Shown: positions 1 through 8,714, counted from the stretch's first letter. The stretch: 43,519 nucleotides of DNA from Propionibacteriaceae bacterium (GCA_030532575.1 JAUNKV010000026.1:1-43519), one strand, 5' to 3'. Translations and numbers: made by a program. The notes: generated by a model not told the origin, from the sequence alone.

Positions 1-157
1 TCTTCACGACTGTTTCCCTTTCCTACAAGACGCTGGCCAGAGTCTACCCAAGGACACCCACGCTCGCCTGCCCTGCTCTTCCCGTCTTCCCGGCGATGGT
101 GGACCGGGTGGGTGTTAGCGTCGAGGAAAGATCGAGGAACGACGATTGGAGAGTCCC

Positions 158-916
158 GTGACCAGACGACGTGGAGCGGCCCTGCTGGGTGTGGTGACCA
201 TGTGCGCAGCAGTGTCCTGCGCCCCGAACAGCCCGGAGCCTGCCCCTGCGGTGGAGGAATCAGTTGCTTCCACTCCCGCCGCGAGTGAGTCGAGCAGTTC
301 GACGACCCCCAGCAGCTCGTCCTCCAACAGCGCATCCCCCAGCAGCAGGCCGAGCAGTTCCTCGTCGAACACCGTCACCAGCATGGAGATCAGCAAGACC
401 GAGACCCCGGACGGACAGGTCACCTTCGACTACTCCGGTCTGGGCTTCGTCCTGCCCCCTGGCAGCGGCCATGACAGTCCGCAGAAGAAGAGCAGGTCCT
501 GGGACCTTCGATTCCACCCGGAGGGGGTCGATGCGCTGGTGGTGTTCTCCTGGATGGGTGACAACCAGGTGGGAGAGGGCCTTGACTTCGCAGGGGTCGA
601 TGTTCTTGCATCCGAGACGACCAAGTCGCTCGAGGAGAACGGGTGGAGTGTTGCCAGACAACCGATCACGGTTCCGGGGGCCAAGGAGGCCACATCTCTG
701 ACCTGGGAGGAACCTGCCACCGAGGACACCCGGCAGGAGTTCCCCGATATCGACCGGTTCACCTGCAAGCTGGCCATGATCCTGGGGCAGAACGGCTACT
801 ACTACGAGGCCACCTACTGCTTCGGGGAGGGCGACGCAGCCGCCGAGGCCATGGCCGATGAGTCGATGAAGAGCCTCAAAATCGACGTCGGCTACCCCGG
901 GAACCGGAAGAACTGA
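158..916 (+). CDS. Putative secreted lipoprotein with Ser-rich linker
   Basis: A lipoprotein of about 252 residues with no recognised function. The N-terminus has an RRR basic stretch, a hydrophobic core and a lipobox ending AVSC, so Cys21 should be lipidated and the protein anchored outside the membrane. A serine/proline/threonine-rich linker covers roughly residues 25-75. The folded domain after it starts FDYSGLGFVLPPG and carries two cysteines about 17 residues apart near the C-terminus that could form a disulfide. The fold is loosely like the LpqN/PsbP-type lipoproteins of actinobacteria (weak inference). I chose GTG 158 with GGAG just upstream; TTG 146, also with a GAGGAA site, is an alternative. 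The gene converges on the GntR gene downstream, so it is probably not part of the inositol operon. Confidence 0.8.
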   Translation: MTRRRGAALLGVVTMCAAVSCAPNSPEPAPAVEESVASTPAASESSSSTTPSSSSSNSASPSSRPSSSSSNTVTSMEISKTETPDGQVTFDYSGLGFVLPPGSGHDSPQKKSRSWDLRFHPEGVDALVVFSWMGDNQVGEGLDFAGVDVLASETTKSLEENGWSVARQPITVPGAKEATSLTWEEPATEDTRQEFPDIDRFTCKLAMILGQNGYYYEATYCFGEGDAAAEAMADESMKSLKIDVGYPGNRKN

Positions 917-935
917 CCCGGCTCCCGCTTTGAGC

Positions 936-1003
936 CGCTGCACATGTGCGGCGCGTTGCCTTTGAGAGCGCTCCCAACCATAACGCGCCGCACATGTGCA
1001 GCG
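936..1003. repeat. 68-bp nested palindrome between convergent genes
   Basis: Two perfect 22-base inverted arms (936-957 and 982-1003) are symmetric about position 969.5. Each arm contains its own palindrome GCACATGTGC (940-949 and 990-999). A third palindrome sits exactly at the centre (962-977). The three centres are 25 bp apart. It lies between the 3' ends of the lipoprotein and GntR genes, so it may act as a bidirectional terminator. There is no T-tract, and the internal operator-like palindromes suggest a protein-binding site instead. Confidence 0.85.
962..977. promoter_or_regulatory. LacI-family-like operator at the centre of the palindrome
   Basis: TTGAGAGCGCTCCCAA is a near-perfect palindrome with the central CG typical of LacI-family sites; one symmetric pair fails. 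No LacI gene or start codon is next to it, so its target is unknown. The match to the family's half-site style is general knowledge; binding is an inference. Confidence 0.4.
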
Positions 1004-1029
1004 CTTCGGCGACATGCCCGCGTGCTCCC

Positions 1030-1773
1030 TCACGACGTGAACAGCGAGAAGTGGAACGAGTACAGCGACGGGCGGTAGACGTGGGTGCCGACCTCCACGA
1101 TCCGGCCCGACGTGGCGTGGCCCGTGCGTTCCATCGTGAGCAGCGGGGCGCCCTCGGGTTCGCCCAGCGCCTCGGCCTCGGCCTGGGTTGCGCCGCGCGC
1201 CCCGATCACCTGACGGGCCGAGGTCACCTCCACCCCGCGCATCGTGAAGCACCGGTACAGGCCGTGGTCGCCGAGCTCCTGCCATGTCGGCGCGATGTCC
1301 AGCGGGATGAAATTGGTCAGCAACGCCAGCGGGTGGCTGTCGGCGTAGCGCAGCCGCCGGATGGCCAGCAGCCCCTCACCCGCGGCGATCCCCAGCTGTT
1401 CCGCCTCAGCCGCCGAGGACTCCCGCACCGTGTACTCCAGCACCTTCGTGGTGGGGGTGAACCCGGCGTCCGCCAGGTCGTCGTTGAGGGAGGACAGCTT
1501 CATGGGGCGGTGGACGTGCGGCGGGGTGACCCGGGTGCCGACGCCGCGCCGACGGGTCAGCAGCCCCCGCGAGGCCAGCTCCTGCAACGCCCGACGCGCC
1601 GTCGGCCGGGCCACGTCCAGCCTGGCCGCCATCGAGACCTCATCCTCGATCATCGCCCCGGCTGGCAGCGCGCCGGAGAGGATCGCCGCCTCGATGGGCT
1701 CGGCGATCTGCTGGTAGAGCGGCACCTGGGAGTCCCGGTCCAGGGCGATCTCCGGTTCAAACGTGCGTTCCAC
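1030..1773 (-). CDS. GntR/HutC-family regulator, probable inositol gene regulator
   Basis: A 247-residue transcription factor. Residues about 15-85 form the GntR winged helix (PLYQQIAEPIEAAILSGAL, then DVARPTARRALQELASRGLL). Residues about 95-240 are the UTRA effector-binding domain of the HutC subfamily, which binds small sugar- or acid-like ligands. It is transcribed divergently from iolC across a 160-bp gap, so control of iolC-iolB-iolD and of itself is the simplest reading. GntR regulators are known at actinobacterial inositol loci, but the ligand cannot be read from sequence. The C-terminus reaches the edge of the large palindrome. Confidence 0.85.
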   Translation of the reverse strand: MERTFEPEIALDRDSQVPLYQQIAEPIEAAILSGALPAGAMIEDEVSMAARLDVARPTARRALQELASRGLLTRRRGVGTRVTPPHVHRPMKLSSLNDDLADAGFTPTTKVLEYTVRESSAAEAEQLGIAAGEGLLAIRRLRYADSHPLALLTNFIPLDIAPTWQELGDHGLYRCFTMRGVEVTSARQVIGARGATQAEAEALGEPEGAPLLTMERTGHATSGRIVEVGTHVYRPSLYSFHFSLFTS

Positions 1774-1872
1774 TGTGACTCCTCACTGTGTCGGTCGTGG
1801 AGGACGGATACCACCGTACGACGGATTTGGTCACCCATGCCAGCCCACACGAGGACTTTGTGCAGACAATGT

Positions 1873-1901
1873 TTGACTGGGGCAGGCTGCCCGGGCAGAC
1901 T
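1873..1901 (+). promoter_or_regulatory. Promoter for iolCBD
   Basis: TTGACT (1873-1878) is a good -35 and CAGACT (1896-1901) a weak -10, with a 17-bp spacer. It lies 37 bp before the iolC start. Just upstream, TTGTGCAGACAA (1858-1869) is an inverted repeat of TTGT/ACAA and is a possible GntR operator overlapping the promoter entry. Confidence 0.5.
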
Positions 1902-1937
1902 GGGGACCGTCCCCAGCCCCGTCAAGGAGTCATCGCC

Positions 1938-2918
1938 GTGGATGAGCCAGTCATCGATGTGTGCACCATCGGCCGGTGCGGCGTCGACCTGTACCCGCTG
2001 GAGATGAACACCCGCCTGGAGGATGTCACCCGCTTCGGCAAGTTCCTCGGCGGCTCCGCCACCAACGTCGCCGTCGCCGCCGCCCGCCTCGGCCACACCG
2101 CCTGCACCGTCACCGGGGTGGGCGACGACCCCTTCGGCCGGTTCATCCGCGCCGAGATGACCCGGCTCGGCGTGGACGCCAGCCACGTGGTGGTCAATCC
2201 CCGGTTCAACACCCCCGTCACCTTCTGCGAGGTCTTCCCGCCAGACAACTTCCCGCTGTTCTTCTACCGCCAACCCACCACCCCGGACCTGGAGATCAGC
2301 CCCGACGACCTGCCACCGGAGGTCGCCACCGCCCGCATCCTGTGGCTCACCCTCAGCGGTCTGTCCGTCGAACCCTCCCGCAGCGCCCACCACGAGGCCC
2401 TGCGACGGCGGGACCGCCAGGGCTGGACGGTGCTGGACCTCGACCACCGGCCCCGGTTCTGGGACAGCGAGGCCGACGCCGCCCGCCAGGTCCACGCCGC
2501 CCTCGACCACGTGGACGTGGCCATCGGAAACCTGGAGGAGTGCCGGATCGCCGTCGGCGAGGAGGAGCCCGACGCCGCAGCCTGCGCCCTGCTGGAGCGC
2601 GGGGTCCGCGTCGCCATCGTCAAGCAGGGCCTCATGGGCACCCTGGCCCGCACCGTCGACGAGCGGGTCTACGTGCCCGCCACGAACGTGCAGGTCCGCA
2701 ACGGCCTGGGCGCGGGCGACGGCTTCGGCGGGGCGGTGTGCCACGGGCTGCTGCGCGGCTGGAGCCTGGCCGAGACCATCGCCTTCGCCTCCGCCGCCGG
2801 GGCCATCGTCGCCTCCCGCCTCGAGTGCTCCACCGCGATGCCCCGCGCCGACGAGGTGGAACGCCTCATGGACAGCAACCCCCAGGTACGCCCCGTGGTC
2901 AGCCGGGTGCACCACTGA
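1938..2918 (+). CDS. iolC: 5-dehydro-2-deoxygluconokinase IolC (PfkB family)
   Basis: Phosphorylates 2-deoxy-5-keto-gluconate in the myo-inositol pathway, using ATP in the cytoplasm. At 326 residues it is a standard single-domain PfkB kinase. The first signature GKFLGGSATNVAVAAARLG is near residue 34; the second, with GAGD and catalytic Asp261, is near the end. It lacks the C-terminal DUF2090 domain that is fused to IolC in many bacteria, so no aldolase is attached. The start is GTG 1938, with AAGGAG 8 bases upstream; the frame is open further upstream but that part has no domain or ribosome site. It is first in an operon with iolB (24 bp gap) and iolD. Family assignment is firm; the exact substrate rests on the neighbours. 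Confidence 0.92.
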   Translation: MDEPVIDVCTIGRCGVDLYPLEMNTRLEDVTRFGKFLGGSATNVAVAAARLGHTACTVTGVGDDPFGRFIRAEMTRLGVDASHVVVNPRFNTPVTFCEVFPPDNFPLFFYRQPTTPDLEISPDDLPPEVATARILWLTLSGLSVEPSRSAHHEALRRRDRQGWTVLDLDHRPRFWDSEADAARQVHAALDHVDVAIGNLEECRIAVGEEEPDAAACALLERGVRVAIVKQGLMGTLARTVDERVYVPATNVQVRNGLGAGDGFGGAVCHGLLRGWSLAETIAFASAAGAIVASRLECSTAMPRADEVERLMDSNPQVRPVVSRVHH

Positions 2919-2942
2919 ACCCCCTCACCGGAAGGAACCAGG

Positions 2943-3815
2943 ATGGACAACGACACCTACGTCATCAAGGCTGGCAGCACCGCGCACGGCCAGTTCGAGA
3001 CCGATGTCAGCGCCGAGCGGGCCGGATGGGAGTGGTGCTCCATCCGGGTGCTGGCCCTGCCTGCGGGCGGGGAGCAGGAGGTCACCTCCGGCGAGGCGGA
3101 GCTGCTGGTGCTGCCGCTTTCCGGTGGCTGCACCGTCGAGGTGGCGAGCCAGACCCACCGGCTGCAGGGCCGCGACGAGGTGTGGAGCGCGATCACCGAC
3201 CACCTGTACATCCCCCGCGGCCAGAGCTTCACCATCCGCAGCGACGACGGCGGCCGGTTCGCGCTGCCCGCCGCGAAGGCCACCCGCGACCTCCCGGTCA
3301 GGTACTGCCCGGCCAGTGAGGTCGCAACGACGCTGCGCGGTGCCGGGAACTGCTCCCGCCAGGTCAACAACTACGCGCTGGGCAACGACCTGGAGACCTC
3401 CCACCTGCTGGTGTGCGAGGTGCTGACCCCCGGCGGCAACTGGTCCAGCTACCCGCCCCACAAGCACGACGAGCACAACGACGTGGAGCGGGTGCTGGAG
3501 GAGATCTACTACTACGAGGTGCGTGGGGTGAACGATACCCCCGGGTTCGCGCTGCAGCGCATCTACCCGTCGGGTCATCCCATCGACGTCTGTGCCGAGG
3601 TGCACTCCCGCGACGTGGTCATCATGCCCCACGGCTACCACGGCCCGTCGGTTGCGGCCCCCGGCCACGACCTGTACTACCTCAACGTCATGGCCGGGCC
3701 TGCGGAGGACGCCACCTGGCTGATGACCGACGACCCCGCCCACACCTGGATCCGCAGCACCTGGGAGACCCAGCAGGTGGACCCCCGGCTGCCCATGACC
3801 CGACTGAACAACTGA
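2943..3815 (+). CDS. iolB: 5-deoxy-glucuronate isomerase IolB
   Basis: Converts 5-deoxy-D-glucuronate to 2-deoxy-5-keto-D-gluconate, the substrate of IolC. At 290 residues it has the usual family length. The bicupin fold is recognisable: the second cupin carries the metal-binding run PPHKHDEHNDVERVLEEIYYY and a later MPHGYHGPS that supplies another histidine. The start ATG 2943 follows GGAAGGAACCAGG. It lies between iolC and iolD on the same strand with short gaps, so the three are almost certainly one transcript. Assignment is confident because both the family motif and the context agree. Confidence 0.95.
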   Translation: MDNDTYVIKAGSTAHGQFETDVSAERAGWEWCSIRVLALPAGGEQEVTSGEAELLVLPLSGGCTVEVASQTHRLQGRDEVWSAITDHLYIPRGQSFTIRSDDGGRFALPAAKATRDLPVRYCPASEVATTLRGAGNCSRQVNNYALGNDLETSHLLVCEVLTPGGNWSSYPPHKHDEHNDVERVLEEIYYYEVRGVNDTPGFALQRIYPSGHPIDVCAEVHSRDVVIMPHGYHGPSVAAPGHDLYYLNVMAGPAEDATWLMTDDPAHTWIRSTWETQQVDPRLPMTRLNN

Positions 3816-3834
3816 AGGAACGAGCAAGGACCCC

Positions 3835-5718
3835 ATGAACACCGTGAGACTCACCGTCGGCCAGGCCATCATCCGGTTCCTGGTCAACCAGTACAGCGAA
3901 CGCGACGGCGTGGAGCAGCGCCTCATCGCGGGTGCCTTCGGCATCTTCGGGCACGGCAACGTCGCAGGGATCGGGCAGGCACTGCTGCAGAACGACCTCG
4001 ATCCCGAGCCCGACGGCGGCCGCATGCGCTACATCATGCCCCGCAACGAGCAGGGCATGGTCAACGCGGCGGCGGCGTTCGCGAAGACCACGAACCGGCT
4101 GAGCACCTGGATGTGCACCGCCTCCATCGGGCCCGGCTCCCTCAACATGGTCACGGGGGCGGCCCTGGCCACGACGAACCGGCTGCCGGTGCTGCTGTTC
4201 CCCTCCGACCAGTTCGCCACCCGCCACCCCGACCCGGTGCTGCAGCAGGTGGAGGACCCGGTCTCGCCGATGACGGCGGCCACCGACTGCTTCCGCCCCG
4301 TCTCGCGGTTCTTCGACCGGATTGAGCGGCCCGAGCAACTGATCCCGTCGCTGATGGCGGGGCTGCGGGTGCTCACTGATCCGGTGGACACCGGGGCCGT
4401 GACCATCGCGCTGCCGCAGGACGTGCAGGCCGAGGCCTACGACTGGCCGGAGGAGCTGTTCGCGAAGCGGGTGTGGCACGTGCGTCGTCCACCGGCTGAG
4501 CCCGCCGCCATCGAGCGTGCGGCGGCGATCATCAAGGCGGCGAGGAAACCGCTCATCGTCTCCGGCGGCGGCACGATCTACGCGGAGGCCTCGCAGCAGC
4601 TGCGGGACTTCGCCACCGCCACCGGCATTCCCGTCGCCGACACCCAGGCGGGCAAGGGGGCCATCAACCACGACCACCCGTGCGCCGTCGGTGGGGTCGG
4701 ATCGACGGGGGCGGCCTCGGCCAACGCGCTGGCCGACGAGGCGGACGTGGTGATCGGCATCGGGACCCGCTACTCGGACTTCACCACCGCCTCCCACACC
4801 CAGTTCAAGAACCCTCACGTGCGGTTCGTCAACATCAACGTGGCGGCCTTCGACGCGGCGAAGCACTCGGCTGAGATGGTCGTCGCCGATGCGCGTGACG
4901 GCCTGGAGCAGCTGGGCCGGGCACTGGAGGGATACCGCGTCGACGAGGACCACAGCCGTCGGGTCGCGGAGCTGAAGCAGGCCTGGCAGGAGGCCACGAC
5001 GGAGTGCTACCAGCGCGGTCAGACCCCGCTGCCCGCCCAGACGGAGGTGTTCGGGGCGCTCAACGAGCTGATGGGGCCCACGGACGTGGTCATCAACGCG
5101 GCCGGGTCCATGCCGGGTGATCTGCAGTGCCTGTGGCAGGCCTCCACCCCGGAGCAGTACCACGTGGAGTACGCCTTCTCCTGCATGGGTTACGAGATTC
5201 CGGCGGCGATGGGGGTCAAGCTGGCCCGGCCCGACGCGGAGGTCGTGGCCATCGTCGGGGACGGCACCTACCAGATGCTGCCGATGGAGCTGGCCACCGT
5301 CGTGCAGGAGCGCCTGAAGGTGATCTACGTGCTGCTGCAGAACTACGGCTTCGCCTCCATCGGGGCGCTGTCGGAGAGCCACGGGTCGCAGCGCTTCGGT
5401 ACCCGCTACCGCACCGGCGAGACCCCGCACAATGCCGACGGTGAGCTGCTGCCGGTGGACATCGCGACGAACGCGGAGTCGTGGGGGCTGAAGGTTCTGC
5501 GGGTGGAGGGGATCGCGGAGTTCCGTGAGGCCTACGCCGAGGCCGTGGCCGGGGATGGTCCGGTGATGATCCACATCGAGACGGATCTGTACGGCCCGAA
5601 TCCGCCCGGATCCAGCTGGTGGGATGTCCCGGTCTCCGAGACCTCGCGGATCTCCTCCACCCAGCAGGCCCGGGTCTGGTACGAGGGCAAGAAGGCCGAT
5701 CAGCGGCACTACCTTTGA
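3835..5718 (+). CDS. iolD: 3D-(3,5/4)-trihydroxycyclohexane-1,2-dione hydrolase IolD
   Basis: A thiamine-diphosphate enzyme that opens the ring of the dione made by IolE, giving 5-deoxy-glucuronate for IolB. The protein is 627 residues, the expected size, with the three-domain ThDP layout. The N-terminal pyrimidine-binding part includes MPRNEQGMVNAAAAFAK with the activating glutamate. A middle domain runs from about 200 to 340. The C-terminal diphosphate-binding part has the GDGTYQMLPMEL motif followed by LQNYGFASIG. The start ATG 3835 is preceded by GAAGGAACGAGCAAGG. It is the last gene of the iolCBD operon and is followed by a hairpin. Confidence 0.95.
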   Translation: MNTVRLTVGQAIIRFLVNQYSERDGVEQRLIAGAFGIFGHGNVAGIGQALLQNDLDPEPDGGRMRYIMPRNEQGMVNAAAAFAKTTNRLSTWMCTASIGPGSLNMVTGAALATTNRLPVLLFPSDQFATRHPDPVLQQVEDPVSPMTAATDCFRPVSRFFDRIERPEQLIPSLMAGLRVLTDPVDTGAVTIALPQDVQAEAYDWPEELFAKRVWHVRRPPAEPAAIERAAAIIKAARKPLIVSGGGTIYAEASQQLRDFATATGIPVADTQAGKGAINHDHPCAVGGVGSTGAASANALADEADVVIGIGTRYSDFTTASHTQFKNPHVRFVNINVAAFDAAKHSAEMVVADARDGLEQLGRALEGYRVDEDHSRRVAELKQAWQEATTECYQRGQTPLPAQTEVFGALNELMGPTDVVINAAGSMPGDLQCLWQASTPEQYHVEYAFSCMGYEIPAAMGVKLARPDAEVVAIVGDGTYQMLPMELATVVQERLKVIYVLLQNYGFASIGALSESHGSQRFGTRYRTGETPHNADGELLPVDIATNAESWGLKVLRVEGIAEFREAYAEAVAGDGPVMIHIETDLYGPNPPGSSWWDVPVSETSRISSTQQARVWYEGKKADQRHYL

Positions 5719-5731
5719 GGTCAGTGTCTGC

Positions 5732-5775
5732 GGGTGGTCGCGGAGCATCGCTTTTTCGACGTTTCGCGGCCACCC
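5732..5775. terminator. Hairpin after iolD
   Basis: GGGTGGTCGCG (5732-5742) pairs with CGCGGCCACCC (5765-5775), 11 bp with one G·U, around a 22-base loop that contains CTTTTT. It starts 14 bases past the iolD stop. There is no T-tract after it, which is common for actinobacterial terminators. Confidence 0.45.
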
Positions 5776-5837
5776 CGGCCCAGTGGCTGACAGGGAAACG
5801 CAGGATTCGCTCCGCGGGCGTGGCAGGCTAGGTGTTC

Positions 5838-6410
5838 ATGAGTACCGTCGACGTCCAGGGGTTTCGGGAGCGCATGGCCTCAGGCGAGCCGGTCAGGGCA
5901 GGTGATGCGGTCGTCGAGCAGTTGCACGCGCTGACACAGGAGGCGCTGCTGCTGTGCTCCGAGATCAACGGCACCTACCGTGAACCCTCCGAACTCCGGG
6001 TGCTGCTGACCCTGCTGTTCGGGCGCAGGGTGCCGGATTCGGTGAGGCTGTTCCCGCCGTTCTTCACCGACTGTGGGAAGAACACCGAGATCGGGAGCGA
6101 TGTGGTCATCAACTCGGGCTGCCGATTCCAGGATCAGGGGGGATTGAGGATCGGCGACGGCGTGCTGATCGGCCACAACGTGGTGATCACGACCCTGGAC
6201 CACGATCTGGATCCGAACCGCCGAGCCGATGTGATCCCGGCCCCGGTGGAGCTGGAGGAGAAGGTCTTCGTGGGTGCGAATGCCACCATCCTGGGTGGGG
6301 TCAGGATCGGCTACGGCGCGGTGGTGGGTGCGGGTGCGGTGGTGACCAAGGACGTGCCACCGCTTGCGGTGGTGGTGGGTTCTCCGGCTCGGGTCATCCG
6401 ACGGCTCTGA
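5838..6410 (+). CDS. Hexapeptide-repeat sugar O-acetyltransferase (Maa/LacA type)
   Basis: About 190 residues, the usual length for maltose/galactoside acetyltransferases, which move an acetyl group from acetyl-CoA to a sugar hydroxyl in the cytoplasm. The N-terminal helical cap is followed by the left-handed beta-helix: [39 protein letters not shown] with the catalytic histidine region, then [32 protein letters not shown] 5838 is chosen because a CAGGCT -10-like box ends 8 bases before it, which suggests a leaderless message; GTG 5832 is possible. It may serve the sugar importer that follows, but it has its own promoter. The acceptor sugar is unknown. Confidence 0.88.
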   Translation: MSTVDVQGFRERMASGEPVRAGDAVVEQLHALTQEALLLCSEINGTYREPSELRVLLTLLFGRRVPDSVRLFPPFFTDCGKNTEIGSDVVINSGCRFQDQGGLRIGDGVLIGHNVVITTLDHDLDPNRRADVIPAPVELEEKVFVGANATILGGVRIGYGAVVGAGAVVTKDVPPLAVVVGSPARVIRRL

Positions 6411-6465
6411 TCCCCGACCATGTTGCGGCCGCGTTGCAGCAGTGGGAAAACTTCCTGCGAAGCCC

Positions 6466-6494
6466 GTGACAACTCGGTGGAACTCGCCTAGGAT
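6466..6494 (+). promoter_or_regulatory. Promoter of the importer/fucosidase operon
   Basis: GTGACA (6466-6471), a 17-bp spacer, and TAGGAT (6489-6494) make a near-consensus vegetative promoter. The predicted start near 6501 falls on the edge of the operator at 6502-6513, so a bound repressor should block initiation. Confidence 0.65.
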
Positions 6495-6501
6495 GCCTGA
6501 T

Positions 6502-6513
6502 GTTAGCGTTAAC
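6502..6513. promoter_or_regulatory. LacI-family operator at the transcription start
   Basis: GTTAGCGTTAAC is a palindrome around a central CG with 10 of 12 bases symmetric, the style of LacI-family sugar operators. Its half-sites differ from the operator in front of rhaI, so the window's LacI regulator probably does not bind here. Confidence 0.6.
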
Positions 6514-6559
6514 TTCGGGTGGTTCTCTCGCCCGCCCGCTGAGCGACAAGGAAGTCACG

Positions 6560-7780
6560 ATGATGAGACGTCGAATCACCGCCGCTGCTGTTGCTGCTGC
6601 GCTCGCCCTGGGGCTGGGGGCCTGCGGCGGGAAGGCGGACAGCGGTGCACAGGCCAACCAGATGTACACCTGGGTTTCCAATGACTCCGATCGTGAGCAG
6701 TGGGAGACCTTCGTCAAGGGGGTCCAGCAGAGCGAGTCCGGCTTCACACTCGAGATCGAGGGGCCGACCTTCGCCGACTACTGGACCAAGGTCAAGACCC
6801 GCATGAACTCGAGTGATGCGCCCTGCATCATCACCACGCAGGCGGCTCGCGCCCAGGAGCTGGGCAGTCTGCTCTCTCCGCTCGACGACCTGGCCAAGGA
6901 GGCCGGGGTTGATCTCACCAAGTACAACCCCGCCATGATGGAGGGCCTCACCGTCGAGGGCGCCGTCCGGGCCATCCCCTATGACGCCGAACCCATGGTG
7001 CTCTACTACAACAAGGACATGTTCAAGGCCGCGGGGCTGACCGAGCCCGGTCTCGGCTACACCACCGAGCAGTTCCTCTCCGATGCCAAGGCCCTGACCT
7101 CCGGTGATGTGATGGGCTTCGCGGTGGCCCCGCAGTTCAGCTACCCCTACCTGCCGTTCGCCTTCGCCAACGGCAACACCCCCACCACGGACGGCAGGCT
7201 GACCCTCACCGATCCCGGCCTGGTCGCAGACATCCAGTGGGGCTTCGACCTGGTCGCCAAGGAGAAGGTGGCCACCGCCCCCAGCCCCGCCGATGTCACC
7301 GACGTCGCCATGCAGAACTTCATGAACGGCAAGGCTGCGATGGTCATTGAGGGCCCGTGGTTCTACTCCACCATCAAGGAGGGAACCAAGGCCGAGGTCG
7401 GGGTCGCCGTCGTGCCGTCGAGGAGCGGCAAACCCGTCGGCATGATCCAGGGCTCCGGGTTCGGCATCTCCGCGAAGTGCCCCGACAAGAAGGCAGCCTT
7501 CGCCAACATCGTGAAGATGACCACCCCTGAGGTGATCGGTTACGTCGGCAAGCACCGCGGTACCGTCCCGTCGCTGGAGGAGTCCATGTCCGGCTGGGCC
7601 GAGGGCAAGCCCGAGGCCGAGGTGGCCGTGATGGAGGCGCTGCTCAAGGACGGAAAACCCTTGGTCACCACCGCGACGTGGAACCAGGTGGACACCCAGT
7701 TCGCGCAGTACTCCCCAGAAGGCGTGCGTGGTGAGCGCACGGCCGAGGACATCCTCGGCGCCATCGAGCAGGGATCGTGA
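6560..7780 (+). CDS. ABC sugar-binding lipoprotein (family 1 solute-binding)
   Basis: The extracellular substrate receptor of a carbohydrate importer. It has 406 residues. The signal MMRRRITAAAVAAALALGLGAC ends in a lipobox with lipidated cysteine, and the mature part has the MalE-like pattern: IPYDAEPMVLYYNKDMFKAAGL, AAMVIEGPWFYSTIKEGT and the C-terminal EGVRGERTAEDILGAIEQ. ATG 6560 has AAGGAAG 5 bases upstream, with ATG 6563 as a near-equal choice. It is first in an operon with two permeases and an alpha-L-fucosidase, so the ligand is probably a fucosylated oligosaccharide or glycoside (inference). The long leader carries an operator. Confidence 0.93.
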   Translation: MMRRRITAAAVAAALALGLGACGGKADSGAQANQMYTWVSNDSDREQWETFVKGVQQSESGFTLEIEGPTFADYWTKVKTRMNSSDAPCIITTQAARAQELGSLLSPLDDLAKEAGVDLTKYNPAMMEGLTVEGAVRAIPYDAEPMVLYYNKDMFKAAGLTEPGLGYTTEQFLSDAKALTSGDVMGFAVAPQFSYPYLPFAFANGNTPTTDGRLTLTDPGLVADIQWGFDLVAKEKVATAPSPADVTDVAMQNFMNGKAAMVIEGPWFYSTIKEGTKAEVGVAVVPSRSGKPVGMIQGSGFGISAKCPDKKAAFANIVKMTTPEVIGYVGKHRGTVPSLEESMSGWAEGKPEAEVAVMEALLKDGKPLVTTATWNQVDTQFAQYSPEGVRGERTAEDILGAIEQGS

Positions 7781-7784
7781 CCCC

Positions 7785-8714
7785 GTGACCACGTTGGCCA
7801 CCACATCGGCCGAGGCCACGGTGAGGAAGGTCGGCCGTCCCGGCGTCAGGCAGGGTCTGCTGGCCTTCCTCCACCTGGCGCCGGGAATGTCCGGCTTCCT
7901 CATCTTCATGGTGATCCCGCTGCTCGCCTCCATCGTCATCAGCCTGCACAACTGGCCGCTCTACGGCACCCCGGAGTTCGTGGGTGCGGGAAACTACCTC
8001 AAGCTGCTCTCGGGGCAGGACCCGGTGTTCCACATGGTGCTGCTCAACACCGCCATCTTCGCCATCGGCTACACGGCGGTGAACCTGGTGGTCTCGACGG
8101 GGATCGCGGTGTGGCTGCACTCGCTGCCGGAGTGGGGGCCGTTCTTCCGGGTGCTGTTCTTCATCCCCGTGGTCACCCCGATGGTGGCCAACGCCCTGGT
8201 GTGGCGGGTGCTCCTCGACGACGCAGGTGTCATCAACGGCGCGCTGGGGATCGTCGGCATCCAGGGGCCGTCCTGGCTCGGCTCCCCGTTCTGGGCGATG
8301 ACCTCGCTCATCCTGATGTCGCTGTGGCAGGGGATGGGGTACAACATCGTGGTGCTGGCTGCGGGGCTGAACAACATCAACCCCGCCGTGATGGAGGCCG
8401 CGAGGATCGACGGCACCACTGCGTGGAGCCGGTTCTGGAAGGTCACCTTCCCGATGCTCTCGCCGTCGCTTTTCTTCGCCTCGGTGATGACGGTGATCGG
8501 CGCGTTCAAGGTGTTCACCCAGCCGTTCATGCTCACCAAGGGTGGGCCGGGGGATTCCACCAACACCCTGGTGCTGCACCTGTACCGCTCGGGTTTCTCC
8601 TACGATGCCCTCGGCATGGCCTCCTCGCTGGCGTGGGTGCTGTTCGTGCTGGTGATGCTGCTGACGGCGCTGCAGTTCGTCGGGCAGAAGAAATGGGTGA
8701 ACTATGACTCGTGA
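7785..8714 (+). CDS. ABC sugar permease, MalF/UgpA type
   Basis: One of two membrane subunits of the carbohydrate importer. It has about 309 residues and six predicted membrane segments, beginning LAPGMSGFLIFMVIPLLASIVISL. The cytoplasmic EAA loop that docks the ATPase is visible as EAARIDGTTAWSRFWKVTFPML. GTG 7785 lies 4 bases after the stop of the binding-protein gene; the weak AGGGAT upstream is the best ribosome site, and the extra upstream frame lies inside the previous gene. Its end overlaps the next permease by 11 bases. No ATPase gene is in the operon, so a shared MsiK-like ATPase is expected. Confidence 0.92.
   Translation: MTTLATTSAEATVRKVGRPGVRQGLLAFLHLAPGMSGFLIFMVIPLLASIVISLHNWPLYGTPEFVGAGNYLKLLSGQDPVFHMVLLNTAIFAIGYTAVNLVVSTGIAVWLHSLPEWGPFFRVLFFIPVVTPMVANALVWRVLLDDAGVINGALGIVGIQGPSWLGSPFWAMTSLILMSLWQGMGYNIVVLAAGLNNINPAVMEAARIDGTTAWSRFWKVTFPMLSPSLFFASVMTVIGAFKVFTQPFMLTKGGPGDSTNTLVLHLYRSGFSYDALGMASSLAWVLFVLVMLLTALQFVGQKKWVNYDS

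Noticed and set aside
1788-1937. N-terminal extension of IolC from GTG 1788
   Set aside because: The family starts at the PfkB core, the extra 50 residues cover the promoter, and the AAGGAG before GTG 1938 decides the start.
3688-5748. A 686-codon minus-strand open frame opposite iolD
   Set aside because: The plus strand encodes a complete, motif-bearing IolD; the antisense text has no recognisable domain or start context.
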